A DNA stretch of 64,000 nt. It comes from Gordoniibacillus kamchatkensis. GTDB taxonomy: Bacteria > Bacillota > Bacilli > Paenibacillales > NBRC-103111. The first letter of the stretch is position 1; every line of letters begins with the position of its first letter. The notes under the pieces are model-generated. The model worked only from the letters and a program-made list of their open reading frames with translations. It did not search any database and was not told the DNA's origin. Shown in pieces: positions 41,959 to 52,072 of this stretch. Position numbers and translations under genes: made by a program. The DNA is taken from the NCBI RefSeq assembly GCF_000829455.1, contig NZ_JXAK01000003.1, positions 1 through 64,000 of the forward strand. The letters run 5' to 3'.

Positions 41959-42390
41959 TTGACGACCACGCCGGCCCAGTTTACGCAGCAATACGTTTTG
42001 TCTATTTATCCATGCTTGAATGCTTGGACGTTATTCGCTCAGAAGGCATTTGTTCATTTATTGGACTACTCACCGACGGCCTGCTCTCAGGTATCCATGA
42101 TAAGCCAGGCTGCCATGAAAACATTCGATTATATCCAGCAAAACGAACCCAAAGCCTGTGTGATTCGGGTCATGAGGATGATGAACGATTTATATGACTC
42201 CGCATGGCGAGGGTGGACCGGCTTTTATGCGCAATCAACAAGGGCAACTGGAACTCGGGAATTATCATTGCAGCCTATCGTTCTTCAGGGTATCTCTTCC
42301 TTTCAAAACTGGGACATTGCGCTTAATGCAACCCCTGCATTCAATCCACCGGACCTTTTAAATAACATGCTTGGAGGCGTTACGCCGTGA
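41959..42390 (+). CDS. Baseplate-region protein
   Basis: About 143 residues; TTG at 41959. It is helical and tryptophan/methionine-rich (CLNAWTLFAQKAFVHLLDYS, VIRVMRMMNDLYDSAWRGW). It is coupled to the next gene by an overlap. No direct homologue is recognised. Confidence 0.5.
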   Translation: MTTTPAQFTQQYVLSIYPCLNAWTLFAQKAFVHLLDYSPTACSQVSMISQAAMKTFDYIQQNEPKACVIRVMRMMNDLYDSAWRGWTGFYAQSTRATGTRELSLQPIVLQGISSFQNWDIALNATPAFNPPDLLNNMLGGVTP

Positions 42391-43238
42391 AATTATCGAC
42401 CTATACCGTGGCACAAGGAGATACGCTGGAGGTTGTTTCAACAAAACTACTTGGCTCAAGAGACCGCGTATCTGAACTAATTCAGATCAATCGATTGCGT
42501 TATCCTTATATTTCTGATAACCCAATCGATCAATTTGCACGACCAAAAGGCAATGTATTTTTGACCGAAAAAGTGAGTGCACCGACTTCGTTGCGTATAA
42601 ATAACTCGAACAGTATCGTGATTGCTCCGAACGATACTGTTTTTTTGTTGCAAGGAGATGACTATGGCTCCGCAATTGTAGAAGCCGTAAACGGAAATAC
42701 GATTGTTTTGTCCTCCGCCATCCAAGGTAACTTTGACCAGTCGGCCATTGCCATTATATATGCGAATCAAGAAAACGTAACTACGCAGGTGCTTCGTACC
42801 GGCGATACACTACTATACCCGGTAAACTCGCAACAGAACTCTGGCATGAATACGTTAGTTTTTGGAACTGATTGGAGATTGGACGATAATGGTTTTTTAC
42901 AAAAGCAAGACGGGGATATTTCAACAATAAGCGGAGCGGACAATTTGACCCAAGCGTTAAAGATGCGTTTCAAAACTCCATTGGGAGCACTTAATCTTCA
43001 TCCTGACTATGGAAATTCGTTGTTTTCGATTCTTGGTGAAGCTGGGGCTCCATACTTTAAGTCGCTAGCCAGCCATTATTTAGAGCAGTGCGCTTTACAG
43101 GACATAAGAGTCCAAAGTGCTAAGATATCTGAATTTATCATTACGCCAGAAGCATTTTTTGCGACAGCAACGATTGTTCCCGTTGGGTCGCAAGACCCGA
43201 TTAACCAACCGATCACTATACCGATTGGGGGCAGGTAA
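42387..43238 (+). CDS. Baseplate wedge protein (LysM + gp25-like)
   Basis: A 283-residue fusion. The N-terminus (YTVAQGDTLEVVSTKLLGSR, LIQINRLRYPYISDNP) is LysM. The C-terminal half (QALKMRFKTPLGALNLHPDY, GNSLFSILGEAG) is the gp25/gpW lysozyme-like wedge domain that initiates sheath assembly. Confidence 0.8.
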   Translation: MKLSTYTVAQGDTLEVVSTKLLGSRDRVSELIQINRLRYPYISDNPIDQFARPKGNVFLTEKVSAPTSLRINNSNSIVIAPNDTVFLLQGDDYGSAIVEAVNGNTIVLSSAIQGNFDQSAIAIIYANQENVTTQVLRTGDTLLYPVNSQQNSGMNTLVFGTDWRLDDNGFLQKQDGDISTISGADNLTQALKMRFKTPLGALNLHPDYGNSLFSILGEAGAPYFKSLASHYLEQCALQDIRVQSAKISEFIITPEAFFATATIVPVGSQDPINQPITIPIGGR

Positions 43239-43240
43239 CG

Positions 43241-44356
43241 ATGCCTTATTCGCCGCTTGATGAGGCGCAAATCGTAGCCAATATGATCAATACTTACGTG
43301 TCTTTGGTTCAAACGACAGATGACATCAATCCGGGAAGCGTGCTGCGCTCGTGTTTTGAGGCATTTGCTCAGGAACTGAAAAAACTTTACTCCAACATCA
43401 CCGACGAGGCAGCTCAAACACAAAATCTCGCCATGTATTCGGTGTTCAAAAATTTTGCATTATTGCCGGCACAGGCGGCTTATACCATGGTTACCCTGAC
43501 CGTAACACCAGCCCCAACAACGGACACGCCCATACCCAGCGGTACGACGTTTTCGGTACCTGGAACGAACATTCAGTTCAAGACGCCTGCCGTCATCAAT
43601 TGGCCGGCAAATAGTACGTCGGTTTCGGTCCGTGTTGTGTGCACGCAAACAGGCACCATTGGAAATGTGCGCGCCCATACGATAACGAATCTTGTTACGC
43701 CCATTCCCGGACTGCAGAATGTCACCGTAACCAATCCCAAGGCAGTAATTACTGGCACCGACTTGGAGACGGAAGACCAAAGAGCTAACCGATTCCAACA
43801 ACATATCAACTCGTTACACCGCGGCGATAAAAACTCCATTCCTTATGGGGCGAAGACGACCCGAATTATAGACGCTTATGGCTATGTCTCTGAGCAGGTT
43901 GTTAAGGCACAGTTGGTGGAAGGAGTCGGCTCCAATGCACTCTATATTGACAACGGAACCTATGATACCTCTGATGCGCTTGTCACTCAGTGTCAACAAG
44001 TCATTGATGGATATATCGATTCAAGTGGCAATATTGTGATTGGCTATAAAGCTGCTGGCATACCGACGACTGTTCAAAAAGCCCTGCTTCAACAGTTGAC
44101 GATTGCCATTAAAGCAACACCAAAACCTGGTTATACGTTTGCCATGATTCAGCAGTCCATCGTGGACAGTGTTACGAAACTGGTGCAATCGCTTGAAATC
44201 GGATCTCCTTTGACCTTAAATGCTCTCAATCTGGCGATCGGAAACACGCCGGGCGTTCTTAATTTTCAGCTTTTGGCGCCGACGGCGGATGTCGTCCCTT
44301 CGACCGGAACATTGCTGCAGCTTGGAGCAAACCAACCGAATGTCACAGCTGCGTAG
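43241..44356 (+). CDS. Baseplate protein J-like
   Basis: A 371-residue protein. Features: DDINPGSVLRSCFEAFAQEL, FALLPAQAAYTMVTLTV, DLETEDQRANRFQQHINSL and the C-terminal LNALNLAIGNTPGVLNFQLL. This is the P2 gpJ/T4 gp6 family, the baseplate periphery. It follows the wedge gene by two bases. Confidence 0.85.
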   Translation: MPYSPLDEAQIVANMINTYVSLVQTTDDINPGSVLRSCFEAFAQELKKLYSNITDEAAQTQNLAMYSVFKNFALLPAQAAYTMVTLTVTPAPTTDTPIPSGTTFSVPGTNIQFKTPAVINWPANSTSVSVRVVCTQTGTIGNVRAHTITNLVTPIPGLQNVTVTNPKAVITGTDLETEDQRANRFQQHINSLHRGDKNSIPYGAKTTRIIDAYGYVSEQVVKAQLVEGVGSNALYIDNGTYDTSDALVTQCQQVIDGYIDSSGNIVIGYKAAGIPTTVQKALLQQLTIAIKATPKPGYTFAMIQQSIVDSVTKLVQSLEIGSPLTLNALNLAIGNTPGVLNFQLLAPTADVVPSTGTLLQLGANQPNVTAA

Positions 44357-44376
44357 AAGGGAGCTGCTGAGCGGTA

Positions 44377-45198
44377 ATGCTAAGAGAAATTTTCAATAAT
44401 TTGCACCCAGCCATCAATAGGGATCCGCAAGAGACGGGGGCCATCCAAATCACTGCTGCGAGTGGAAAGGCGATCATCCAAAACGATATTATGCAACTCA
44501 CCGGGCCGACGACATCGGCCCAGTTTAATTTGCGGTCATATACTCTTGAGACATTGGCTCAGGATATTAATGCTCTTGGTGGATTCACGGCGACGACGCT
44601 GATGCCGGGCACATTATCCGCTCTTGTTTTACTTGATGGGACATATTCGTTGCCGTTTACGATTCCGATGTTCACATCATTTCTCTGGCAGTTTTTTAAG
44701 CCGGTGGCTCTCGCTCTGGTCGATGCTCTTGGGGCAGAGAATCAAGCTCTATTGGAAATGGTCCTAACCTCATCCGATGGGGCATGGCTCAATGAATTCG
44801 GCGAAACGTTGTTCGGGATTTATCGTCAAGATGGAGAGCCAGACGAGCTCTATGCGATACGTATATTTGATTTTGCCTTGGCGCCGCGGATCAATAATAT
44901 GGCGATCAAAAAAACGCTACAGGATTTAGGTTATAACGCCAACGTCACCGATAACGGACCTGCAACCTTTGACGTTGACGTTGTATTGCCTTCGTCACCG
45001 CCCCAAGGCTTCGTATATTCGTATTCGCAAATCGGAGACTTGGTTGGTCTTTTAAAAGCAGCAGGCACCACTGCCAATATTATTCTATCGAGCGGCTTGA
45101 CGGATGGAATAACGTTATCGGAAAGTTTAACGTCAACTTTGCGACCTTCTTCATGGGTGTGGGAGTCATTTATTTGGGATCAATTTACATGGGGGTGA
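44377..45198 (+). CDS. Baseplate protein I-like
   Basis: A 273-residue protein in the usual place after gpJ. FGIYRQDGEPDELYAIRIFD and IKKTLQDLGYNANVTDNGPA match the phage tail protein I/XkdT-follow-on type. The C-terminus is aromatic (WVWESFIWDQFTWG). It links the baseplate to the fibre. Confidence 0.65.
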   Translation: MLREIFNNLHPAINRDPQETGAIQITAASGKAIIQNDIMQLTGPTTSAQFNLRSYTLETLAQDINALGGFTATTLMPGTLSALVLLDGTYSLPFTIPMFTSFLWQFFKPVALALVDALGAENQALLEMVLTSSDGAWLNEFGETLFGIYRQDGEPDELYAIRIFDFALAPRINNMAIKKTLQDLGYNANVTDNGPATFDVDVVLPSSPPQGFVYSYSQIGDLVGLLKAAGTTANIILSSGLTDGITLSESLTSTLRPSSWVWESFIWDQFTWG

Positions 45199-45203
45199 AC
45201 CAG

Positions 45204-45683
45204 TTGACGAAAAAATTCAGAGAAGGTGTCCATATTTTAGACAACGTAACCGTCACTCTTACGGATACCATTACCGGAGAGAAGACGGTTTTTTCTTGCC
45301 ATAATATCGAGCTCAACTATACTCTGTCTGCCTTAAGTCAGTGGATTTCGGGAAAAAATAACGTCGGCTACCAACCTGTTTTTCCTCCAAGTAGATGCTC
45401 ACTCGGTAGTGGATCAGGTACGCCGGCAAAGACAGACACCAGTTTATTCACACCAATCCCCAATAGCACGATATCCATGTCTAGTGCGACTCCCGATTCG
45501 CCGGCAGTCGGCACAACGACATTCATTTTTCAGTACCCAGCAGGCCAAGTGACAACGCAAGTGACTGAGGCCCTAATGAGCGATGTAAACGGTAATGGAT
45601 GGTTTCATTCTAAATTCGCCTCACCATTTACACCTTCAGCATCACAAACAATAACTGTCCAATGGCAAATCACATTCAATTAA
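45204..45683 (+). CDS. Tail fibre-adjacent protein
   Basis: 159 residues from TTG at 45204 (GGGGGTGA 7 bases upstream). It is beta-rich (VTVTLTDTITGEKTVFSC, TTTFIFQYPAGQVTTQVTEA). By place it may link the baseplate to the fibre. No family recognised. Confidence 0.5.
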   Translation: MTKKFREGVHILDNVTVTLTDTITGEKTVFSCHNIELNYTLSALSQWISGKNNVGYQPVFPPSRCSLGSGSGTPAKTDTSLFTPIPNSTISMSSATPDSPAVGTTTFIFQYPAGQVTTQVTEALMSDVNGNGWFHSKFASPFTPSASQTITVQWQITFN

Positions 45684-45705
45684 GTAGTAAGGAGGGACGA
45701 TCCAA

Positions 45706-48700
45706 TTGACGAACCTGTATCGAGTCGGTGGAAATGGTAATCCTTCGGATGCGAATCAAATAATCGACGCCTTAAGAGGAGAAAACGACGTCGGTGTTAT
45801 TCAGGCGTACCCGAAAATCAATCCTCCCGGAGCCATAACAGCTGCAATCAACACGACCACAGGTAATTTGACAGGGGACTATCAGTATAAGGTTGCATTT
45901 ATTACTGGCTATTGGAAGGGGCCAGTAGGAACAGGGACCCTTTATACGCAAGGAAACACAGGTGGAGGACCTGCAAGTAACACGGTTTCGCCAAGTGGGC
46001 AGCAGGTCAATTTGAGTGGAATCCCAATTGGCGGTACAGGTGTTGTCGCCAGAGCAATATATCGCACCAAAGCCGGCGGTTCAACGTTCTATTTCCTCCA
46101 GCAAATCAATGATAATGTATCTACAACCTGGGTGGATAATATCGCTGATTCCGCGCTTACCCAAGTGATGCCAACCACGAATACAACCGGATCTTATTTT
46201 TCTGGTGATGGTCATGGACTTACGAATTTGCAAGGTGTGGTGTTACCGGATGGCAGCATTCCTATGACCGGTCCGCTTACGCTCCCTGGCGACCCTGCAC
46301 AGCCTTTGCAAGCCGCCACAAAGCAGTATGTAGATAGCTTCAGCAATTCGATTCCCGCACCGACGCCCATCTCATTATCAAACGGACAGCAAATCATTAC
46401 CACAACAAAAGCCGGGATGATGCAGAATTTCAAGGTGCTTGGACGGACGTTGGTGAATTTGCTCGGGCGGCTCGGCCTCATGGCGACTACAGGGAAGATG
46501 TACTTGTCCAGCGTCACCGAAGCATTTGATACAACGAACTATGCCATAGGTACTGCCTCGTTAAAATACACAGCGAGTGGCACAACCGCGGTTGATCATT
46601 ACTTCAACTTCGGGGCACCCTACGTACCAATTACAGCAGGGCAGTATTACTTGCTTGTGGCGATGGCTAAACCGAATGTTGGTCAAGCCCGCATGCGGGC
46701 TATTGTCTGGAATGGAGCCAGTGGCGGCACAGTCCTGCTAGACAACAGCGCAGATTTTACCGATACGACCAAATTCACGTCTAAGCATATAGCATTCCAA
46801 GCGCCGACGAACTCGGTAAGCCTCGAAGTACGCGGGCATGTTTTAAATGCGTCGGGAGCAAGTCAGTACATCCCGGCAGGGACAGCCGAGAACGCCAACT
46901 TTAATGGGTATAGGCTGTTCGCACTTACGCAAGCGCAGTACAACGAAATAGCGACCTTAACTGAAGATCAAATCGCCGCTAAGTACCCATATGTGAACGA
47001 CGTGAAGCATCTGAGTGGGCTTTATGTGATTCGGTATGGCGAAAATTTGCTTGATAATTCTAATGTCGTTGCTGATGTCACTAATGGCGGGACGAAGACA
47101 ATCATCGATCCGTACACCATGAGCATCAGTAAGACTTCGACAAGCAGTTCCGATGCGAGGTCTTTGTCTGTTCCCGTGGTGGCAGGGCAAAACTACGTGT
47201 TTACGTCGAACCTCACGATTAGCGGTTACGGCGGATCAGGCGGCGCGTACATCCAACTGAATTTTTACGACGCGAGCGGTGCGCTAATTGGAACGCAGCC
47301 AGCGAGCGCAGTACAGACTGCGAATGGTACTTATACGCTGACTGCAAGCGGTCAGGCTCCGAGCGGTGCCGTTTCTGTACTTGCTTATTTCCTCATAGGC
47401 ACAAATCCGACAGGAACATTCACATGGTCCAATTGGCGACTCAACATCGGCACCGTGGACAAAGGATTCAAACAGCGCAACGATGACATGATGGTGTTCC
47501 CGGTTTCGTTCCCGATTGGATCGAACGTAGACCAGTCTGTAGTAGATGAAATTTATCATCGTGACGGGCGATACTGGCGAGAGAATCGGTTCGTCAAGGA
47601 TATGGTGCTGGATGGGAGCTTGTCGTGGGCTTATAGTGCAACGGCTACCGGTTACAAAGAGGTAAAAGTTCCGTTCACCAACCAAGCATCGGGAAATAAG
47701 CAGACGGTAGTTAAGTACGATGGTAAGATTTTAGTCAACGTTTCTTCACCTACTAGCGGTGATCAATGCGCGATGGATGGTTCTTACCTATACGTGGAAG
47801 TTTCCTCCGCAGACACCGGTTGGGGCGACTCGTACACGCCGACAGCAGCAGAGATTCAGGCGTATTTCTATGGCTGGAAGATGTACTTGTCTGGTTCTTA
47901 TCCAACCGTCTATAACGGAACTGGAACAAAAGCGTGGGTACGAATCACAGATGGCCAAGCGGCTACCTTAACGCTTCCTACATCGTACGCGAGCGGAGGC
48001 CCGCCATACATCCCTTACAAGATCACCTACCAACTCGCCACGCCGACATGGGACGATCTAACCGAAATCATGGAGGGCGAGATCCACCTGCTGGAAGGTC
48101 CGAACATGGTCGAAGTCGGCGTAGGGATGATTTTGCGGGAGCGAATACAAGCTCTTGATACGAATAACACAGTTGGAGGGTATTTTAACGGTTCAGGAAA
48201 TACGCAAAGCTTCCCGAAACATCCTGTCAACAAGATAATTGCTCTATATGGAAATGGAGCCAATACTTCGGCAACGATAGCAGCAATAGCTAGTGGGGCG
48301 GCGAATCAAAACATTCGGGGTTTACAACAGGCTTATATCCCGTTCTCAAAATACGACCCAACTGCCACCTACGAAGCGACATACCAAGCACTCGACCAAT
48401 ACCTGATCACACCGTCTGCTGTTACGACGATCACGGCTGAGTACGACACGAATATCAAGACGGTGCTGGATCGGTTGGGTCAGTCTATGGCGGACTATGG
48501 ACAGCGGCTTTCGGTTGCAGAGATGTTGGCAGCGCGGACGTTCCAAGTGCCGTTCAAGACGCTCCAAAGCATAACGTACTATGTAGATGGCACGAACGGG
48601 AGCGATAGCGGGGACGGAAGCGCAGCAAGACCATTTAAGACCATCGGAAAAGCTGTTTCGATGATTCCCCAAGTGCTGAATCACACGTATACGATCAGTA

Positions 48701-49638
48701 TTGCTCCGGGGACATACGCAGAAGATGTACTTATTGTAGGAATCGTTGGTTCTGGCCTATTAGTGATTCAAGGCGACTCTATGGTTTCGACCAGCCGTTC
48801 CGTTCAGTCCATTTATGTGCAAAATTGTGGCGCTAGAATAACCATAAAGGGCATGAACTTCACCACAACAACAAGGAACTGTGTGGACACTGCTGCCTGT
48901 GCATATGTCAACGTGCAATACTGCAATATGGTTTCAAACAATACCCAATGGGGCATCAGAAGCGGTGCTTCTACGGTCTACGCTTTTGCTAATACCATAT
49001 CGAATCAGACAATCGCTTTGATCGCAGACTCGGGTGGCACGCTCTACTCAGAAAACAACAATGGTAATAACAATCAAAATGCGTTGTATGCTTACCTTGG
49101 TGGTAAAATCGCAACTGCGGGGACACAACCAACGGCTGCATCGGCGACAAATAATAGTTATGCTCTCAGTGGTGGAATGATAGTAGGAAACCCTGTCGTC
49201 AACCCTTGGGGAGACAACACGCTTTCTAGTCGTAGCAGTTCGAGGGCTAACCATACAGCACAACAAAGCTTGTCAGCTAACGTTGCTACAAAGATCGTTT
49301 TTAACAAACAGTACGACAACCTCGGTGAACTCGACTCCAACGGTAGATTCACGGCAAAGCACAGCGGGGAGTATTTGTTTACTGTTGGTCTAGGGTTCGT
49401 TTCCAACGCAGCGAGCTTTATCGCCCAGTTGTGGGTTTACGTAAATGGGACACAGGTTGATCAGGTAGCTTGGCTAGGTGTGTACTCCAATTTAAGTTAT
49501 TCGACTTTTCCTGTCTCCGCATTCAAATGTCGTCTCAACGCGGGCGACTATGTGGAGATTTATGTAATACCTTCTATCACGATAAGCACTAATCCTGATA
49601 ACAGGATCAGCTTCTTTGAGGAGACACAGATAGCTTAA
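45706..49638 (+). CDS. Tail fibre protein with beta-helix and C1q-like tip
   Basis: A 1310-residue protein; TTG start with AAGGAGGG. N-terminal 210 residues (IIDALRGENDVGVIQAYPK, ending in phage-fibre repeat LTLPGDPAQPLQAATKQYVD) attach to the baseplate. Residues about 240-870 are beta-sandwich carbohydrate-binding-like modules (NLLDNSNVVADVTNGG and similar). Residues about 950-1160 begin with YYVDGTNGSDSGDGSAARPF and form a pectate-lyase-like right-handed beta-helix. The last 135 residues (KHSGEYLFTVGLGF) resemble a C1q/TNF trimer. It is probably the host-recognition fibre. Confidence 0.85.
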   Translation: MTNLYRVGGNGNPSDANQIIDALRGENDVGVIQAYPKINPPGAITAAINTTTGNLTGDYQYKVAFITGYWKGPVGTGTLYTQGNTGGGPASNTVSPSGQQVNLSGIPIGGTGVVARAIYRTKAGGSTFYFLQQINDNVSTTWVDNIADSALTQVMPTTNTTGSYFSGDGHGLTNLQGVVLPDGSIPMTGPLTLPGDPAQPLQAATKQYVDSFSNSIPAPTPISLSNGQQIITTTKAGMMQNFKVLGRTLVNLLGRLGLMATTGKMYLSSVTEAFDTTNYAIGTASLKYTASGTTAVDHYFNFGAPYVPITAGQYYLLVAMAKPNVGQARMRAIVWNGASGGTVLLDNSADFTDTTKFTSKHIAFQAPTNSVSLEVRGHVLNASGASQYIPAGTAENANFNGYRLFALTQAQYNEIATLTEDQIAAKYPYVNDVKHLSGLYVIRYGENLLDNSNVVADVTNGGTKTIIDPYTMSISKTSTSSSDARSLSVPVVAGQNYVFTSNLTISGYGGSGGAYIQLNFYDASGALIGTQPASAVQTANGTYTLTASGQAPSGAVSVLAYFLIGTNPTGTFTWSNWRLNIGTVDKGFKQRNDDMMVFPVSFPIGSNVDQSVVDEIYHRDGRYWRENRFVKDMVLDGSLSWAYSATATGYKEVKVPFTNQASGNKQTVVKYDGKILVNVSSPTSGDQCAMDGSYLYVEVSSADTGWGDSYTPTAAEIQAYFYGWKMYLSGSYPTVYNGTGTKAWVRITDGQAATLTLPTSYASGGPPYIPYKITYQLATPTWDDLTEIMEGEIHLLEGPNMVEVGVGMILRERIQALDTNNTVGGYFNGSGNTQSFPKHPVNKIIALYGNGANTSATIAAIASGAANQNIRGLQQAYIPFSKYDPTATYEATYQALDQYLITPSAVTTITAEYDTNIKTVLDRLGQSMADYGQRLSVAEMLAARTFQVPFKTLQSITYYVDGTNGSDSGDGSAARPFKTIGKAVSMIPQVLNHTYTISIAPGTYAEDVLIVGIVGSGLLVIQGDSMVSTSRSVQSIYVQNCGARITIKGMNFTTTTRNCVDTAACAYVNVQYCNMVSNNTQWGIRSGASTVYAFANTISNQTIALIADSGGTLYSENNNGNNNQNALYAYLGGKIATAGTQPTAASATNNSYALSGGMIVGNPVVNPWGDNTLSSRSSSRANHTAQQSLSANVATKIVFNKQYDNLGELDSNGRFTAKHSGEYLFTVGLGFVSNAASFIAQLWVYVNGTQVDQVAWLGVYSNLSYSTFPVSAFKCRLNAGDYVEIYVIPSITISTNPDNRISFFEETQIA

Positions 49639-49657
49639 AGGTAAGGAGGAGTTAAAA

Positions 49658-50245
49658 GTGGATATTGTCAAAGCTATTCAATACCTGCATCCCAATTCCG
49701 TACCATTGCGTGATTTTATGGTTCAAGACGACAGTGACGGAAACGGCCCATACATCGCCCAATGGAATGTGAAAGACGCAGACGGAAACGACGTACCACA
49801 ACCAACCGATGAAGAGCTTCAGGCTGCATGGGAGTCTATGCAGCCCTCCGAAGCCGATTTACTCGCTGCTGCTCAAGCTGCCAAGAAAGCAGAAGTCAGC
49901 GCAGCCGTCGCTGCAAAGATAACGGCAGGATATCGATCGACGGTAGTGCTCGCCAGCACAGGCAAGGCGCATTTTTACGGAACCGATCTTGTTGACCAGC
50001 AGAACATGACGGCAAGTCGTGTGTGGGCGGATAACCATCCGACGGAAATTGTGAAATATCGACCACAAGATGAACTTGCTCGAATCGATCATACTCACGA
50101 TGAATTTGTGCAAATATCGACGGCGGTGTTCGATCGAATTAATTGGTATCTTGATCAAGGCTATGCCTACTACCGGCAGATTTACGCGCCGGTCGCGACC
50201 GTGGATAGTGTGAATGCAATTCAGGTCGTCATTAACGATCCGTAG
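49658..50245 (+). CDS. Tail fibre assembly protein (XkdW/DUF4376-like)
   Basis: A 195-residue protein with AAGGAGG site. N-terminus MDIVKAIQYLHPNSVPLRDF and middle (VLASTGKAHFYGTDLVDQQN) match phage proteins following fibres, which act as small assembly factors or minor baseplate parts. Confidence 0.7.
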   Translation: MDIVKAIQYLHPNSVPLRDFMVQDDSDGNGPYIAQWNVKDADGNDVPQPTDEELQAAWESMQPSEADLLAAAQAAKKAEVSAAVAAKITAGYRSTVVLASTGKAHFYGTDLVDQQNMTASRVWADNHPTEIVKYRPQDELARIDHTHDEFVQISTAVFDRINWYLDQGYAYYRQIYAPVATVDSVNAIQVVINDP

Positions 50246-50260
50246 GAGGCGTGATCTGTA

Positions 50261-50737
50261 ATGGACATTCGACCTGCTGACCTTATTCTCGTCCGCGGCG
50301 AAGACTTGATCGGTAACACGATCGAGCTCATCACGCACAGCCCGTACAGCCACGTTGCGGGCGTGGTTAAACCGAACGAACTATTCGAGGCTCAGGCATT
50401 CCGGCGCGCCGGATACCAGGGCCTCGATTTTTATGCCGGCAGAGTTGACGTTTTTACGTGCGACGAGTTGACGGACGAGCAGCGGGTGCAAATCGTAGCC
50501 GAGGTCGAGAGGTATGATGGGCGACGCTACTCCTATTTGCTGCTTCTGTGGGAGCTGGTCCGATATGTTTTCGGTCTTGCATTGTTGGCACCGAAAGATT
50601 GGCAGCCGGTGATCTGTTCAACACTTTGGGTACGGGCATATCGAAAGGCTGGCATTGATCTATGCCCCGGCGTTCGTTTTCCCTCACCGGCTGACATGGC
50701 AGATTCGCCAAAACTAAGGAAAGTAGGTGCTTATTGA
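50261..50737 (+). CDS. NlpC/P60-superfamily (YiiX-like) cysteine peptidase
   Basis: A 158-residue protein. It begins MDIRPADLILVRGEDLIGN; SPYSHVAGVV holds the His of the permuted papain-like fold and VICSTLWVRAYRKAGIDL the nucleophile Cys. Members hydrolyse peptides or amides in cell wall or lipids. Directly followed by another cysteine peptidase. Confidence 0.75.
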   Translation: MDIRPADLILVRGEDLIGNTIELITHSPYSHVAGVVKPNELFEAQAFRRAGYQGLDFYAGRVDVFTCDELTDEQRVQIVAEVERYDGRRYSYLLLLWELVRYVFGLALLAPKDWQPVICSTLWVRAYRKAGIDLCPGVRFPSPADMADSPKLRKVGAY

Positions 50738-51688
50738 GTGGAAAGAATTTATAATTTGAAACCGGATAAACCAGACACACGCGACTTTGTTTTTCGCTCA
50801 AACCGGTACGATACCGGAGCCGACCTACCGCCGGAAGTCGATCTCCGACCGCACATGTCGCCCATAGTCGATCAGGGCGCGCTCGGCAGTTGTACAGCGA
50901 ACGCAATCGTGTCCGGCTTGCGTGAATACCATCTAAACCGAGACGCCAAGCCCTACGCAGCGCTTAGCCGTCTATTTCTATACTGGCATGAGCGTGAGCT
51001 CGAAGGGACGATCGATGAAGACTCCGGCGCCTACATCCGCGACGGCATGAAGGTGCTGCAGCAGCGCGGTGTGAGCCCTGAACTCCTGTGCCCGTACGAC
51101 ATCCCCCACTTCCGTGACCAGCCGTCGGCTGACGCCGAGCAATCGGCCGGCGCCTATAAAGTGCTCGAATATCACCGCGTCATCGACTACCAGTCGTTAA
51201 AGGCTGCACTGGCCGAGGAACTGCCGGTCGTCATTGGCATTGCCGTTTACGAGTCTTTCGAATCGCTTGATGTATGGAGCTCTGGAATGATTCCGATGCC
51301 GAAGGCGAGCGAGAAATTACTCGGCTATCATGCGGTCCTTGCGTGCGGATATAAGACATTTTCAGACGGTGTGGAATATATTTTATGCCGGAACTCATGG
51401 GGCGCGAATTGGGGGCAATTCGGTTACTTTTGGCTGCCAGCGACGTACTTCACAACGGACGGGCTGGTTACGGACATGTGGACGGCCACGACGCGGATCG
51501 GCGAGAACGACATCACCTTTGAGCAGGCGATCGAGCTATTCGTCAAAGAAGGTATTTTCAACTCGCTCCCATTCTGGCAAAACTTCGAGGCCAAGTATAA
51601 AGCCGGCCAGCTCACAAATGCCGATTTCGAATTCGTGTTCTTGGGCTTCCGGAAGTTAGCGGCGCGTGACATGAACAGGGGTGAATAA
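50738..51688 (+). CDS. Papain-like (C1 family) cysteine peptidase
   Basis: A 316-residue protein with no signal peptide. DQGALGSCTANAIVSGLREY has the nucleophile Cys, LGYHAVLACGY the His and CRNSWGANWGQFGY the Asn. There is no propeptide at the N-terminus. The C-terminal 60 residues are helical (FEQAIELFVKEGIFNSLPFW, FEAKYKAGQLTNADFEFVF). The place between fibre and lysis genes suggests use at entry or exit. Confidence 0.88.
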   Translation: MERIYNLKPDKPDTRDFVFRSNRYDTGADLPPEVDLRPHMSPIVDQGALGSCTANAIVSGLREYHLNRDAKPYAALSRLFLYWHERELEGTIDEDSGAYIRDGMKVLQQRGVSPELLCPYDIPHFRDQPSADAEQSAGAYKVLEYHRVIDYQSLKAALAEELPVVIGIAVYESFESLDVWSSGMIPMPKASEKLLGYHAVLACGYKTFSDGVEYILCRNSWGANWGQFGYFWLPATYFTTDGLVTDMWTATTRIGENDITFEQAIELFVKEGIFNSLPFWQNFEAKYKAGQLTNADFEFVFLGFRKLAARDMNRGE

Positions 51689-51692
51689 CGGT

Positions 51693-52067
51693 ATGTCGCA
51701 GGAGGATCTGCTTGTGAAAGAAATCCGGGAACTTAAGGATGAGTTTAGAGAAGCTCGCCGAGAGAGTCAGGATTTGCGCGATCGCATGGCGCGAATGGAA
51801 GGTAAAATTGATGCAATGTCGACTGTGAAGGAAACGGCCGAAAACGCTAGGTCGCTCGCCGACAAAGCCATGGATCACGCCAGGTCTGCCCATCACCGTA
51901 TTGACGAGATGCGCGAGGATAACACCGAAGATCGGAAGGACACCGAGAAAGACATTGCCGATGTAAAGGACGACATTAAATGGCTATGGAGGTATGCTAT
52001 TACCGCATTAGTCGCTGCACTTGTGGGCATGGTAGGCGCATTATTTAGTTTCATCGGAAAGAAGTGA
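51693..52067 (+). CDS. XhlA-like hemolysin/holin accessory
   Basis: 124 residues from ATG at 51693. A long coiled coil (LKDEFREARRESQDLRDRMA) is followed by one C-terminal membrane segment (AITALVAALVGMVGALFSFI). This is the XhlA design, which acts with a holin and lysozyme. Confidence 0.82.
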   Translation: MSQEDLLVKEIRELKDEFREARRESQDLRDRMARMEGKIDAMSTVKETAENARSLADKAMDHARSAHHRIDEMREDNTEDRKDTEKDIADVKDDIKWLWRYAITALVAALVGMVGALFSFIGKK

Positions 52068-52072
52068 TTCAA

